A stretch of 64,000 bases of DNA from Herbidospora cretacea (GCF_001570605.1 NZ_BBXG01000009.1:124001-188000); one strand, 5' to 3'; numbered from the stretch's first letter, positions 1-9,120 are shown. Numbers and translations are program-made. Notes: generated by a model not told the origin, from the sequence alone.

Positions 1-197
1 CACATCTCGCCCTCCACCAGGGCGAGCAGGAGGCTGAGACGGCGGGGGTCGCCCAGGAGGCTGAAGATGTCGGCCGTGTCGACCAGGTCGGCCTCCGACG
101 GCATGCGCGACCGGACGGCGGCGACCCGCTCGGGATCCACGACCCTCGCCGCGCAACTGTCGAGATCCGTCGGCTGCACAGGTGAGGAGCTTTGCAT
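1..197 (-). CDS. ArsR-family metalloregulator, N-terminal part (runs off left edge)
   Basis: Only the first 65 codons are in the window, read leftward from an ATG at 197. The translation has DLVDTADIFSLLGDPRRLSLL, the opening helices of an ArsR/SmtB winged-helix repressor, and continues into an LVEGEM segment at the edge. It lies divergently, 68 bases from a CDF metal exporter, the classic arrangement of a metal-sensing repressor and its efflux pump. The metal-binding residues lie outside the window, so the ligand (zinc, cadmium, cobalt or nickel) cannot be told. Family assignment is firm; its control of the exporter is inferred from position. Confidence 0.85.
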   Translation of the reverse strand, partial: MQSSSPVQPTDLDSCAARVVDPERVAAVRSRMPSEADLVDTADIFSLLGDPRRLSLLLALVEGEM

Positions 198-265
198 ACG
201 CCCGACCTTACGTCGTGAAGGCCGGGCGTCCTTCCCCGTCACGCATTTGACCAGAAACAGGAGCC

Positions 266-1513
266 ATGCCCCACACCCACTCTTCCGATCACGGTCACGG
301 TCACGGTCACGGTCATGGCCACGGGCACGGCGTCGCCCCGGGGGCCGATCGGCGGTATCTGACGCTGGCGCTGGTCCTGCTCGTCGTCTTCATGGCGGGC
401 GAGGTGGTGGTCGGGCTGATGGCCAACTCGCTGGCCCTGATCTCCGACGCCGGGCACATGCTGACCGACGCCAGCTCGATCGTCCTGGCGCTGATCGCGA
501 TGCGGCTCGCCGCCCGGCCCGCACGGGGGGCGTACACCTTCGGGTGGAAGCGGGCCGAGATCCTCTCGGCCCAGCTCAACGGTGCCACCTTCCTCGTCCT
601 GGTGGCCTATTTCCTGTACGAGGGGGTCCGCCGGCTCGTCGACCCGCAGCCGGTCGAGGGGCCGCTCGTCCTCTACACCGCGCTGGCCGGGATCGCCGTC
701 AACGCCGTCTGCACGTGGCTGCTGTCGAAGGCCAACCGGCAGAGCCTCAACGTCGAGGGCGCCTACCAGCACATCCTCAACGACATGTTCGCCTTCGTCG
801 CCACCGCCGTGGCCGGGGTGGTCGTCTGGCTGACCGGCTGGCAGCGCGCCGACGCGGTGGCCGCCCTGGTCGTGGCCCTGCTCATGGCCAAGGCCGCCGT
901 CGGCCTGCTGCGCGAGTCGGGACGCATCTTCCTCCAGGCCGCCCCCAAGGGCCTGAACCCCGACGCCATCGGCTCCGCCCTGGCCGCGCAGGACCACGTC
1001 GTCGAGGTCCACGACCTCCACGTCTGGACGGTGACCAGCGGCTACCCCTCCCTGTCCGCCCATGTACTCGTCGAGGCCGGTGCCCACATGCGTGACGTCC
1101 GCGGCGACCTGAGCCGCCTCCTGCGGGAACGCTTCGGGATCGAGCACGTCACCCTCGACCTCGATCTGGCCGACGAGTCGGAGCACTGCGACGAGGCCCA
1201 CGGCCCCAGCTATCCGGCGGCCCGTGAGGGCGGCATGGACCGCCTGGGCCGCGCCCTGCTCGTGCCGGAGCGACGCCGCATCCTCATCGCCCTGGTCACC
1301 GGCTCGCGCAGCCTGGGCGAACTGGCCGAACGGCTGACGACCACGCCGGCGGAGGTGGCCTCGCACCTGGCCTGCCTCGAAGGGTGCGGGCTGGTGCGCG
1401 GGAGAGTGACCGGTTACGAGCTCACCGACGAGCGGCTGGCGCACGCGCTGTCCGATCTCCTGAGCTTCGGCCTGGTGGTGAAGCGCGAGGCGGCGTGCCT
1501 GGAACCGGCGTGA
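266..1513 (+). CDS. Cation diffusion facilitator (zinc-type exporter) with C-terminal ArsR-like winged-helix domain
   Basis: A 415-aa CDF transporter that would export Zn2+ or a similar divalent ion by proton antiport. A His-Gly repeat near the N-terminus (residues 10-22, encoded by 6-bp repeats) could bind metal. The CDF core runs to about residue 210, with SLALISDAGHMLTD in TM2 supplying the metal-site His and Asp. A cytoplasmic domain with HDLHVWTVTSGYPSLSAH follows to about residue 300. The last 94 residues are not CDF: MDRLGRALLVPERRRIL, then a helix-turn-helix and wing resembling an ArsR DNA-binding domain. AGGAG precedes the ATG at 266. The tail makes it about 100 residues longer than usual CDFs. 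Confidence 0.9.
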   Translation: MPHTHSSDHGHGHGHGHGHGHGVAPGADRRYLTLALVLLVVFMAGEVVVGLMANSLALISDAGHMLTDASSIVLALIAMRLAARPARGAYTFGWKRAEILSAQLNGATFLVLVAYFLYEGVRRLVDPQPVEGPLVLYTALAGIAVNAVCTWLLSKANRQSLNVEGAYQHILNDMFAFVATAVAGVVVWLTGWQRADAVAALVVALLMAKAAVGLLRESGRIFLQAAPKGLNPDAIGSALAAQDHVVEVHDLHVWTVTSGYPSLSAHVLVEAGAHMRDVRGDLSRLLRERFGIEHVTLDLDLADESEHCDEAHGPSYPAAREGGMDRLGRALLVPERRRILIALVTGSRSLGELAERLTTTPAEVASHLACLEGCGLVRGRVTGYELTDERLAHALSDLLSFGLVVKREAACLEPA

Positions 1514-1547
1514 ACTTTATGCCGTCCACACCTGGGATCCGGCTATC

Positions 1548-1564
1548 TTCTACATTAGGTAGAA
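1548..1564. promoter_or_regulatory. Short inverted repeat upstream of the DsbA-like gene
   Basis: TTCTAC and GTAGAA form 6-bp arms around ATTAG, in an AT-rich patch between the CDF gene and the DsbA-like gene. The 3' arm ends about 20 bases before the GTG start. It could be an operator overlapping a promoter; arms this short could also be chance. Confidence 0.3.
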
Positions 1565-1584
1565 ATTAGAGCGGGAGGACAGCT

Positions 1585-2316
1585 GTGGCGACGTCACAGA
1601 AACGGGCCGAGGCGCGGCGGGCGAAGATCGAGTCCATGCGGGCGCACAACCGGCGGCGGGACGCGCGCCGGCGCAACGTCAAGGCCACCCTCGCCGTGGT
1701 CGCGGCCTTCGCGGTCATCGCGGTGGCCTTCGTGCTGATCAACCGGGCCACGACCGACCCGGGCACCACGCTCGCGACGGGGGAGACCCAGTACGTCCGC
1801 GCGGACAGTCACCGGCTCCAGACGGCCGCCGACGGGAAGGTCACCCTGGTCGAGTTCCTCGACTTCGAGTGCGAGGCCTGCCGCGCGTACTTCCCGCTGG
1901 TGGAGAGCCTTCGGAAGCAGTACGAGGGCAAGGTGACCTTCGTCGCCCGCTACTTCCCGATCCCCAGCCACTTCAACGCCGAACGCGCGGCGCGGGCGGT
2001 CGAGGCCTCGGCGCAGCAGGGCAGGTTCGACGACATGTACAAGAAGATGTACGAGACCCAGCAGACCTGGGGCGAGAAGCAGGTCCCCGCCGACCCGCTC
2101 TTCCGCGGGTTCGCCGAGGAGATGGGCCTCGACATGGCGAAGTGGGACCAGGCCTACGACGACCCGGCCACGCTGGCGCGGGTCAAGAAGGACGTCGCCG
2201 ACGGCCAGGCGGTGGGAGTGAGCGGCACCCCGACCTTCTTCCTGAACGAGAAGAAGATCCAGCCGCAGTCCGAGGAAGAGTTCAAGGCGGCCATCGATGC
2301 AGCTCTCGCAGGCTGA
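1585..2316 (+). CDS. Membrane-anchored DsbA-like thiol oxidoreductase
   Basis: A 243-aa protein with a basic cytoplasmic N-terminus (residues 1-30), one membrane helix (about 34-52) and an extracytoplasmic thioredoxin-fold domain. The catalytic motif is C96-E-A-C99 within FLDFECEACRAYF, and the cis-proline loop is GVSGTPTFF near the C-terminus. This is the DSBA/thioredoxin_4 family of Actinobacteria, which oxidises cysteines in exported proteins. The GTG start at 1585 follows a good GGGAGGA ribosome site. The 3' end overlaps the VKOR gene by 20 bases, so the oxidase and its likely re-oxidising partner are translated together. Confidence 0.9.
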   Translation: MATSQKRAEARRAKIESMRAHNRRRDARRRNVKATLAVVAAFAVIAVAFVLINRATTDPGTTLATGETQYVRADSHRLQTAADGKVTLVEFLDFECEACRAYFPLVESLRKQYEGKVTFVARYFPIPSHFNAERAARAVEASAQQGRFDDMYKKMYETQQTWGEKQVPADPLFRGFAEEMGLDMAKWDQAYDDPATLARVKKDVADGQAVGVSGTPTFFLNEKKIQPQSEEEFKAAIDAALAG

Positions 2317-2908
2317 GCCCTTCGCCTCGCACGACGGCGACGACGAGGAGCCCTATCCCCGGCTCCTCCCCCGGCTGCTGGCGGCCGGAGGCCTGTTCGG
2401 CCTGGTGGCCGCCTTCGTCCTCGCTGTCGAGAAGATCGCGCTGCTCAAGGATCCCTCGTACGTGCCGAGTTGCAGCATCAACCCGGTGCTGTCGTGCGGC
2501 TCGGTGATGACCACGGCGCAGGCCGAGGCGTTCGGGTTCCCCAATCCCTTGCTGGGCATCGCGGCGTTCGCCGTCGTCACCACGGTCGGGGTGGTGCTGC
2601 TGGCCGGCGCGGTTCTGCCGCGCTGGGTCTGGCTCGGGTTGCAGGCGGGGGTGACGTTCGGTGTCGTCTTCGTGCACTGGCTCGTCTACCAGAGCCTGTA
2701 CGTCATCGGCGCGCTGTGCCCCTACTGCATGGTGGTCTGGGCGGTCACCATCCCGCTCTTCCTGTACGTCACCCTGCACAACCTGCGCCGCCGCCCGCTG
2801 GCGTGGCTGCTCTCGGGCTACCACCTGGCCGTCCTGGCGACCTGGTACCTGGCGATCGTCGCGCTGATCGGCGTGCGGTTCTGGTCGTACTGGAGCACTT
2901 TGATCTAG
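2297..2908 (+). CDS. Vitamin K epoxide reductase (VKOR) family protein
   Basis: A 203-aa integral membrane protein with about five helices. It carries the four VKOR cysteines: a loop pair C59 and C67 (SCSINPVLSCGS) and the quinone-side active site C141-P-Y-C144 at the start of a helix. In bacteria VKOR re-oxidises DsbA-like proteins and passes electrons to menaquinone. Its overlap with the upstream DsbA-like gene supports that pairing. The start ATG lies inside the end of the DsbA gene; the next in-frame methionines are inside the conserved region, so this start is likely. Assignment rests on motif and context. Confidence 0.9.
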   Translation: MQLSQAEPFASHDGDDEEPYPRLLPRLLAAGGLFGLVAAFVLAVEKIALLKDPSYVPSCSINPVLSCGSVMTTAQAEAFGFPNPLLGIAAFAVVTTVGVVLLAGAVLPRWVWLGLQAGVTFGVVFVHWLVYQSLYVIGALCPYCMVVWAVTIPLFLYVTLHNLRRRPLAWLLSGYHLAVLATWYLAIVALIGVRFWSYWSTLI

Positions 2909-3009
2909 TAACGGACATTTGGCATCTTTCGTCTATCTATGTCCTGTTCAGCCAGTCGCTGGAGGCTCGTCTGTCGCACCCTTCTCGTAAGTGAGCGGAA
3001 GGCTCAGAC

Positions 3010-4506
3010 GTGACAGACAAGCACCACGAAGAGGCAGCGGGCGAGGCCATCTCACGCCGTCAGCTGGTCAGGTACGCGGGGATCGGCGCCACCCTGGTGG
3101 CCGCCAGCGGGGTGGCCGCCACGGGCACGGCCGCCGCCGACGACAAGCACGACCACGACAAGCCCTCGTCGTCCAAGGGCCGGATGTGGCGCGCGGGCGA
3201 CCACCACGTGCACTCGGAGTACAGCGGGGCGTTCGACACCTCCGTGAACCCGCCCAAGTTCACCAAGGGCGCGGACGCGGTCTACCCGATCGTGACCAAC
3301 GCGATCATGGCGAAGCACTTCGGCCTCACTTGGGCCATGTGCACCGACCACGGTGGGCCGAACCACTCGAAGGTGAACCTGGAGCAGGCCTACCCCGACC
3401 TGCTGCGCTCGCGCATTCTCGTACCGGATGTCCTGCAGTTCTGGGGCATGGAGTTCGACGCGCCCGCGCTCGACCACCACACCCTGATGATCCCGCACCA
3501 CAGCGGCGAGGCCCAGCAGCTGTTCGAGCTGGAGCAGAAGTACGCCAAGCTGGAGGCCTTCCCGCTCGACCCGGGCCGCGACACCGAGGCCAAGATGGTC
3601 GAGTTCCTCAAGGCCGCCAAGGGCATGAGCCACAAGCCGCTGGTGATCGCCCACCACGCGTCGCGCTCGGCCCCGGGCCTGGGCGTCTACGGCCAGGACA
3701 CCCCCAAGGAGTTCCGCAACGGCAACAACGCCGCCCCCGACGTCTACGTCGGCTTCGAAGGCGCCCCCGGCCACCAGGCCGGACCGCTGAACGGCGGCGC
3801 GCGCGGCGGTTACGGCAACCATCCGACCTACGGCGGCTTCGACCAGATGACCGCCCGCGTCGGCGGCCTGTGGGACTCGCTGCTCGGCGAGGGTCGCCGC
3901 TGGTGGATCACCGCGACCTCCGACTCGCACGTCCACTGGACCCGCGGCGGCTCCGACTTCTGGCCGGGCGAGTACAGCAAGACCTACGTGTACGCCCGCC
4001 AGGACTACGCCGACATCATGGACGGCCTGCGCAACGGCCGCATCTGGGTCACCACCGGCGACCTGATCACCAGCCTCGACCTGACCGCGAGCAGCCAGAA
4101 CCGCACCGCGGCCTCGGGCGAGACCGTCACGCTCAGCCGCCGCAACAGGAGCGACGTCGAGATCGAGATCCGGTTCCGCCCGCGCACGGTCGTCAACGGC
4201 AACGGCGTCCGCCCGCAGGTCCGCCGCGTCGACCTGATCACCGGCCAGATCACCGGCCCCAGCGCCGACCCGAACGCCGACACCAACCCCACCACCAAGG
4301 TCGTGGCCCGCTTCGGCCCCCGCGACTGGCACCAGCAGGGCGGCGAGTACGTCATCCGCCACACCCTGCGGGGCGTCGAGTCCGACATGTACGCCCGGGT
4401 GCGCGGCACCAGCACCGACGAGGCCGAGCCGCTGGCCGACGGCAAGGAGAACCCCTGGGACGACCTGTGGTTCTACTCCAACCCGGTCTTCGTCCAGTTC
4501 CGGTAG
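3010..4506 (+). CDS. Tat-exported PHP-domain phosphoesterase-like protein
   Basis: A 498-aa protein whose N-terminus has a twin-arginine signal (SRRQLVRYAGIG followed by a hydrophobic stretch and AAADD), so it is probably folded with its metals before export. The mature part opens with GDHHVHSEYSG, the first metal-binding motif of PHP domains. Later motifs include CTDHGG, ITATSDSHVHWT and AHHASR, all plausible metal ligands. PHP proteins hydrolyse phosphoesters, and secreted ones often have unknown substrates. The GTG start at 3010 has GGAAGG upstream. A strong hairpin follows the stop. Function beyond the metal-hydrolase fold is not known from sequence. Confidence 0.85.
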   Translation: MTDKHHEEAAGEAISRRQLVRYAGIGATLVAASGVAATGTAAADDKHDHDKPSSSKGRMWRAGDHHVHSEYSGAFDTSVNPPKFTKGADAVYPIVTNAIMAKHFGLTWAMCTDHGGPNHSKVNLEQAYPDLLRSRILVPDVLQFWGMEFDAPALDHHTLMIPHHSGEAQQLFELEQKYAKLEAFPLDPGRDTEAKMVEFLKAAKGMSHKPLVIAHHASRSAPGLGVYGQDTPKEFRNGNNAAPDVYVGFEGAPGHQAGPLNGGARGGYGNHPTYGGFDQMTARVGGLWDSLLGEGRRWWITATSDSHVHWTRGGSDFWPGEYSKTYVYARQDYADIMDGLRNGRIWVTTGDLITSLDLTASSQNRTAASGETVTLSRRNRSDVEIEIRFRPRTVVNGNGVRPQVRRVDLITGQITGPSADPNADTNPTTKVVARFGPRDWHQQGGEYVIRHTLRGVESDMYARVRGTSTDEAEPLADGKENPWDDLWFYSNPVFVQFR

Positions 4507-4518
4507 CCCCTTGAGCGG

Positions 4519-4550
4519 ACGGCCTCTCCCGAGTCCCCGGGAGGGGCCGT
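4519..4550 (+). terminator. Hairpin terminator after the PHP gene
   Basis: A 13-bp stem with one G-U pair (4519-4531 with 4538-4550) around a 6-base loop, starting 13 bases after the stop codon. Only a weak T-rich tail follows, as is common in high-GC actinobacteria. Confidence 0.7.
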
Positions 4551-4615
4551 TCCATTCGTGCCAGGTTCGGGCCGGAACGGTGTCCGGACAGAGTCGATCT
4601 TGTAGCTTCGGGCGG

Positions 4616-6214
4616 GTGATCCCCTTATGGCGAACAGCCACCGCCCTCGTGACCGCTGCCACTCTGATGACGACGGCGTCTCCTGCCGCCGCGGCCGTGA
4701 CCCCGCCCGGCCGCCACGACGGCGGCCCGGCCACCACGGTCCGCACCGACACCGGCTGGCTGCGCGGCACCTCGGCGAAGGATCACCGGATCTTCCGGGG
4801 CGTCCCGTACGCCGCTCCTCCGGTCGGTGAGCTGCGGTGGCGTTCGCCGCAGCCGGCCGCACCGTGGCAGGGCGTGCGCGCGGCGACGGTTTCCGGCGAC
4901 CGATGCGCCCAGGTTCCCGGCAGCGACAGCGAGGACTGCCTGTATCTCGACGTGGTCGTGCCGGCTTCCGCCTCGCCCGCGCGGCGCAAGCCGGTCGTGG
5001 TCTGGCTGCACGGCGGTGGCCTGATGACCGGGGCGGGCAGCGACAACGACGCCCGCCGGCTCGCCGTCCGGGGCGACGTGGTCGTGGTGACCGTCAACTA
5101 CCGGCTGGGGATCCTCGGCTTCTACGGCCATCCGGGGCTGGAGAACAGCGGCGCGTACGGCACCGAGGACCAGCAGGCCGCCCTGCGCTGGGTGGCGCGC
5201 AACGCCGCCGCCTTCGGCGGCGACCCGGGCAACGTGACACTCGCGGGGGAGTCGGCCGGCTCCCACTCGGTGTGCGCGCAGCTCGCCTCGCCCTCCGCCG
5301 CGGGCCTCTTCCACCGGGCGATCATGCAGAGCAGCGCCTGCCGGATGGGCGACTTCGCCGCCGCCGGCGTCACGTCCTTCCTCGGCGCGCCGCTGTGGAT
5401 CCCGCGTGAGGCGTACGAGGGCTACGGCCAGGTGATCGCCGCCGGGCTCGGGTGTGCCGACCCGGCCACCGCTGTGGCCTGCCTGCGCGGCAAGCCGGTT
5501 GCCGAGCTGCTCGCCCAGACGCCGCTGCCGCTGCCGGGCTACGGCAACGCCGTCCTGCCGGATGACCCCGCGAAGGTCTTCGCGGAGGGACGCTTCCACC
5601 GGGTGCCCGTGCTGGCCGGGACCACCCGGGACGAGGGCACGCTGTTCGCCTCGCTGCTCTTCCCCGACCCCGGACAGGAGGCGTACGAGGCCGCCATCCG
5701 GCAGCACTTCGGCGACAAGGCCGCCGCCGTCCTGGCGAAGTATCCGCCGAGCGCGCACGGTTCGCCGCTCCAGGCCCTGGCCGCCGTCATGAGCGACTTC
5801 GAGTGGACGTGGGTGGCCCGCGACAACACCAAGATGTTCGCCCGGCACGTGCCCACCTACGCCTACGAGTTCGCCGACCGCACCGCACCTCCGCTCTTCC
5901 CGCTGTCCAACGGCGTCCAGCCCCTCGCCTTCCACAGCGGGGACCTGTCCTACCTGTTCGACACCTCGTCGGTCGCCGCCCCGCTGAACCGGCAGCAGCG
6001 CCGCCTGAGCGACACGATCATGGACTACTGGACGCGCTTCGCCGCCACCGGCAACCCCAACGGTCCCGGCCTGCCGCGCTGGCAGCCGGTCCGCCCCGGC
6101 GACCCCACGCCCTACGTCCAGGGCCTGGACCTCGGCCCCGGCGGCGTCGGCCCGTGGGACCAGGCCGCCGCCCACCACCTGGCCTTCTGGGACGAGCTGA
6201 CCGCGGGCTCCTGA
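4616..6214 (+). CDS. Secreted type-B carboxylesterase
   Basis: Alpha/beta-hydrolase of the carboxylesterase type-B family, hydrolysing ester substrates outside the cell. The frame is open from 4511, but the GTG at 4616 is preferred because it begins a clean signal peptide (IPLWRTATALVTAATLM, cleaved after SPAAAA) and avoids the terminator hairpin upstream. From that start the protein is 532 aa. Family marks: FRGVPYAAPPVGELRW near the N-terminus, EDCLYLDVV, the oxyanion loop LHGGGL, and the nucleophile elbow GESAGS (Ser near residue 213). The acid and His lie later (GTTRDEG and AFHSGDLSYLF). Natural substrate unknown. Confidence 0.9.
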   Translation: MIPLWRTATALVTAATLMTTASPAAAAVTPPGRHDGGPATTVRTDTGWLRGTSAKDHRIFRGVPYAAPPVGELRWRSPQPAAPWQGVRAATVSGDRCAQVPGSDSEDCLYLDVVVPASASPARRKPVVVWLHGGGLMTGAGSDNDARRLAVRGDVVVVTVNYRLGILGFYGHPGLENSGAYGTEDQQAALRWVARNAAAFGGDPGNVTLAGESAGSHSVCAQLASPSAAGLFHRAIMQSSACRMGDFAAAGVTSFLGAPLWIPREAYEGYGQVIAAGLGCADPATAVACLRGKPVAELLAQTPLPLPGYGNAVLPDDPAKVFAEGRFHRVPVLAGTTRDEGTLFASLLFPDPGQEAYEAAIRQHFGDKAAAVLAKYPPSAHGSPLQALAAVMSDFEWTWVARDNTKMFARHVPTYAYEFADRTAPPLFPLSNGVQPLAFHSGDLSYLFDTSSVAAPLNRQQRRLSDTIMDYWTRFAATGNPNGPGLPRWQPVRPGDPTPYVQGLDLGPGGVGPWDQAAAHHLAFWDELTAGS

Positions 6215-6224
6215 CCGGCGCGGC

Positions 6225-7187
6225 TCAGGTCGTGATCGTGGCCCCTACCGGCAGGTGGTCGCTGCCGGTGGCGGGCAGCACCCACGAGCGCTCCGGTTCC
6301 ACGCCGCGCACCAGGACGTGGTCGATCCGGGTCACCGGGAACATCGCGGGGAAGGTGAAGCCGAAGCCGTTCCCCGCCACCTCCTGGGCCGAGACCAGGC
6401 CCGAGGTGAGGCCGGCGAACGCCCGGTCGTCCATGGTCCCGTTCAGGTCGCCGAGCACGACCAGCCGCTCGCTCTCGTCGGCGGCGACGGCCTCGGCGAG
6501 CGCCCGCGCGCCGCGGTCGCGGCTGTCGGTCCAGAAGCCGTTGCGGGGGAGGACCCGGACCGACCCCAGGTGGGCCACGTACACCGTCAGCGGGCCCCGG
6601 CCGGTGGTCACGGTGGCGCGCAGCGCCCGCTGGTAGGACGCCTTGTCGGCCGCCGGGATGGTGCCCGCCAGCGGTCCGGCGTCCAGGTCGATGTCGACCG
6701 GCCGGGTGTCGGCCAGGGGGAGTCTGCTCCAGAGTCCGACCGTGCCCTGCACCGTGTGGTGGGGGTAGGCCCTGGCCAGGGCCTTCTCGTAGACCGGCTT
6801 CGCTGTCGGGGTGATCTCCTCCAGGGCCAGCACGTCGGCGCCGGAGGCGGCCAGGGCGACGGCGGTGCCGGCCGGGTCGGGGTTGGCCGCGCCGACGTTG
6901 TGGCTGATCAGGGTGAGGTCGCCGCCCGGGCCGGACTTGTCGAGGAGCAGCCCGCCGAACAGGCTCAGCCACACCCCGGCCGGCAGCAGCAGCGCGACCA
7001 GCGCGGCGGCCGAGCGGCGGCACAGCGCGCCGGTCAGCAGCACCGGGATGCCCAGGCCGAGCCACGGCAGGAAGTTCTCCACCAGGTTGCCGACGCCGCC
7101 GCGACCGGTGATCCGCGCGTGCAGCAGCAGGAGCAGGCCGAGCAGCAGCGCCGGCGCCACGCGCACCGGCCAGGGGAGTCGAGGCAT
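6225..7187 (-). CDS. Endonuclease/exonuclease/phosphatase (EEP) family membrane protein
   Basis: A 320-aa protein with about three membrane helices in the first 100 residues and an EEP catalytic domain after it. Motifs include TLISHNVGAAN, LALEEITP (metal-binding Glu), LVVLGDLNGT (catalytic Asp and Asn) and the terminal GSDHLPV. The domain is expected outside the membrane, acting on phosphodiesters or phospholipid head groups. It is convergent with the carboxylesterase gene, with 10 bases between. The start ATG at 7187 is divergent from a response-regulator gene 80 bases away. Substrate is not predictable. Confidence 0.88.
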   Translation of the reverse strand: MPRLPWPVRVAPALLLGLLLLLHARITGRGGVGNLVENFLPWLGLGIPVLLTGALCRRSAAALVALLLPAGVWLSLFGGLLLDKSGPGGDLTLISHNVGAANPDPAGTAVALAASGADVLALEEITPTAKPVYEKALARAYPHHTVQGTVGLWSRLPLADTRPVDIDLDAGPLAGTIPAADKASYQRALRATVTTGRGPLTVYVAHLGSVRVLPRNGFWTDSRDRGARALAEAVAADESERLVVLGDLNGTMDDRAFAGLTSGLVSAQEVAGNGFGFTFPAMFPVTRIDHVLVRGVEPERSWVLPATGSDHLPVGATITT

Positions 7188-7266
7188 GCGGCCCAGTCAA
7201 GGCGGCGGGGCGTTGCCGCCGCGTATGCGCTTTTCGATACGTGGACGATATGCGCCCGTTCGTAGC

Positions 7267-7947
7267 ATGAAGCCCGTGCGCGTGCTGATCGTCGAGGACG
7301 AACCCTTTCTGGCGGAGGCCGTCCGCGACGGGCTCCGCCTGGACGCGATCGCCGCCGACATCGCGGGTGACGGCCATGCGGCCCTGGACCTGCTGAGCGT
7401 CAACCGGTACGACATCGCCGTCCTCGACCGTGACATCCCCGGGCCGTCGGGTGACGACGTCGCCAGGCACATCGTCGACTCCGGCAGCGGGATGCCGATC
7501 CTCATGCTGACCGCGGCCGAGCGGCTCGACGACAAGGCCTCCGGCTTCGCCCTCGGCGCGGACGACTACCTCACCAAGCCGTTCGAGATGCGGGAGCTCG
7601 TCATGCGGCTGCGGGCGCTCGACCGCAGGCGGGGGCACAGCAGGCCGCCGGTGCGGGAGATCGCGGGGCTGCGGCTGGACCCGTTCCGCCGGGAGGTCTA
7701 CCGGGACGGCCGCTACGTCGCGCTGACCAGGAAGCAGTTCGCCGTGCTGGAGGTCCTCGTCGCCGCCGAAGGCGGGGTGGTGAGCGCCGAGGAGCTGCTG
7801 GAACGGGCCTGGGACGAGAACGCCGACCCCTTCACCAACGCCGTGCGGATCACCGTCTCGGCGCTGCGCAAACGGCTCGGCGAACCCGGGATCATCGCCA
7901 CCGTGCCCGGTGTCGGCTACCGCGTCGAGGGCGGCGGCGATGGATAG
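7267..7947 (+). CDS. OmpR/PhoB-type response regulator
   Basis: A 226-aa two-domain regulator. The receiver domain (residues 1-115) has the acidic pair in VEDE and the phospho-acceptor Asp54 in VLDRDIPG, with Lys in LTKPFE. The DNA-binding domain (about 130-222) is the OmpR winged helix, ending NAVRITVSALRKRLG and VPGVGYRVE. ATG at 7267 is chosen because the upstream part of the open frame has no conserved sequence. Its last codons overlap the start of the sensor kinase gene by 8 bases, so the two form one transcription unit. Target genes are unknown; it may regulate itself or the divergent EEP gene. Confidence 0.93.
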   Translation: MKPVRVLIVEDEPFLAEAVRDGLRLDAIAADIAGDGHAALDLLSVNRYDIAVLDRDIPGPSGDDVARHIVDSGSGMPILMLTAAERLDDKASGFALGADDYLTKPFEMRELVMRLRALDRRRGHSRPPVREIAGLRLDPFRREVYRDGRYVALTRKQFAVLEVLVAAEGGVVSAEELLERAWDENADPFTNAVRITVSALRKRLGEPGIIATVPGVGYRVEGGGDG

Positions 7948-9007
7948 GGCGCCCGGGTTGAGCGCCCGCCTCAGGCTCACCCTCAGCTACGCCGGGTTCC
8001 TCATGGTGGCCGGCGCGCTGCTGCTCGGGGCGGTGTGGTTCTTCACCCTGCGCCACCTGCCCGAGTACACGACAGTCTCCGGGGGCGTGCTGCCCCGCTC
8101 GATCCTGCTGCGCGATCTCGCGTCGGCCGAGGCCGGGGCGCTGCTGTTCCTGCTGGTGTTCGGGCTGGCGGGAGGGTGGATCCTGGCCGGGCGGATGCTC
8201 GCCCCGCTGACCCGCATCACCGACGCCACCCGGCTGGCCGCGACGGGCTCGCTGTCCCACCGGATCCGGCTGCCGGGCCGCCACGACGAGTTCCGGGAAC
8301 TCGCCGACGGGTTCGACGGGATGCTGGAGCGGCTCGAAGCCCACGTCGCGGAGCAGCGGAGGTTCGCCGCCAACGCCTCCCACGAGCTGCGCACCCCGCT
8401 GGCGATCTCCAAGGCGCTGATCGACGTGGCCCGCACCGACCCCGGCCACGACACCGGCGAGGTCTTCGAACGGCTCCACGCCGTCAACACCCGGGCGATC
8501 GACCTCACCGAGGCGCTGCTCGCGCTCAGCCGTGCCGAGCAGCGGTCGTTCACCCGGGAGCGGGTCGACCTGTCGCTCCTGGCGGAGGAGGCCGCCGAGA
8601 CACTCCTTCCCCTGGCGGAGAGGCTCGGCGTCACCGTCGAGACCTGCGGTGACATCACTCCTACGGCCGGATCGCCGACCCTGCTGCTGCAACTGACCAC
8701 GAACCTCGTCCAGAACGCGATCGTCCACAACCGGCCCGGGGGCAGGGTGCGGGTGGAGACCAGGGTCCGCCCGGCGACCGTCGTGCTCGTGGTGGAGAAC
8801 ACCGGCGAGAGGCTCACCCCACGGCTGGTGGCGACCCTCACCGAGCCGTTCCGGCGCGGCACCGAGCGGATCAACACCGGCCACGCGGGCGTCGGCCTCG
8901 GCCTGGCCCTGGTCAAGACCATCACCCACGCGCACGACGGCACGCTCACCCTCACCCCGCGCCCGGCCGGGGGGATCCGCGTCACCGTGGCGCTTCCCGC
9001 GACGTAA
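7940..9007 (+). CDS. Two-component sensor histidine kinase (HAMP type)
   Basis: A 355-aa membrane kinase and partner of the OmpR-type regulator. Two membrane helices (about residues 13-35 and 65-87) flank a short extracytoplasmic segment of some 30 residues, followed by HAMP, a HisKA domain with ASHELRTPL (phospho-His near residue 148), and a HATPase domain with TNLVQNAIVHN and GVGLGLALVK. ATG at 7940 overlaps the regulator's stop; an earlier GTG at 7910 would add ten residues of no visible function. The small sensor loop suggests that it reads a membrane or intramembrane signal. Confidence 0.93.
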   Translation: MDRAPGLSARLRLTLSYAGFLMVAGALLLGAVWFFTLRHLPEYTTVSGGVLPRSILLRDLASAEAGALLFLLVFGLAGGWILAGRMLAPLTRITDATRLAATGSLSHRIRLPGRHDEFRELADGFDGMLERLEAHVAEQRRFAANASHELRTPLAISKALIDVARTDPGHDTGEVFERLHAVNTRAIDLTEALLALSRAEQRSFTRERVDLSLLAEEAAETLLPLAERLGVTVETCGDITPTAGSPTLLLQLTTNLVQNAIVHNRPGGRVRVETRVRPATVVLVVENTGERLTPRLVATLTEPFRRGTERINTGHAGVGLGLALVKTITHAHDGTLTLTPRPAGGIRVTVALPAT

Positions 9008-9120
9008 CCGCAGATGTTCACGGTGCGTTCGACGTCTGGTTCTGCGCTGGCGGGCTGAGGGGACTTCGCTCTTCCCCAGCGGGTTGTTCACCCCGCAACG
9101 AAGAGATCTCGGAGGTACTT

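Noticed and set aside
293-330. Short tandem DNA repeat as a possible regulatory element
   Set aside because: It lies inside the CDF gene and simply encodes the His-Gly metal-binding stretch.
67-1444. Long overlapping open frames on both strands at the CDF gene
   Set aside because: They are shadow frames of GC-rich codons: Arg/Pro/Gly-rich, no domains, while the CDF frame has clear conserved motifs.
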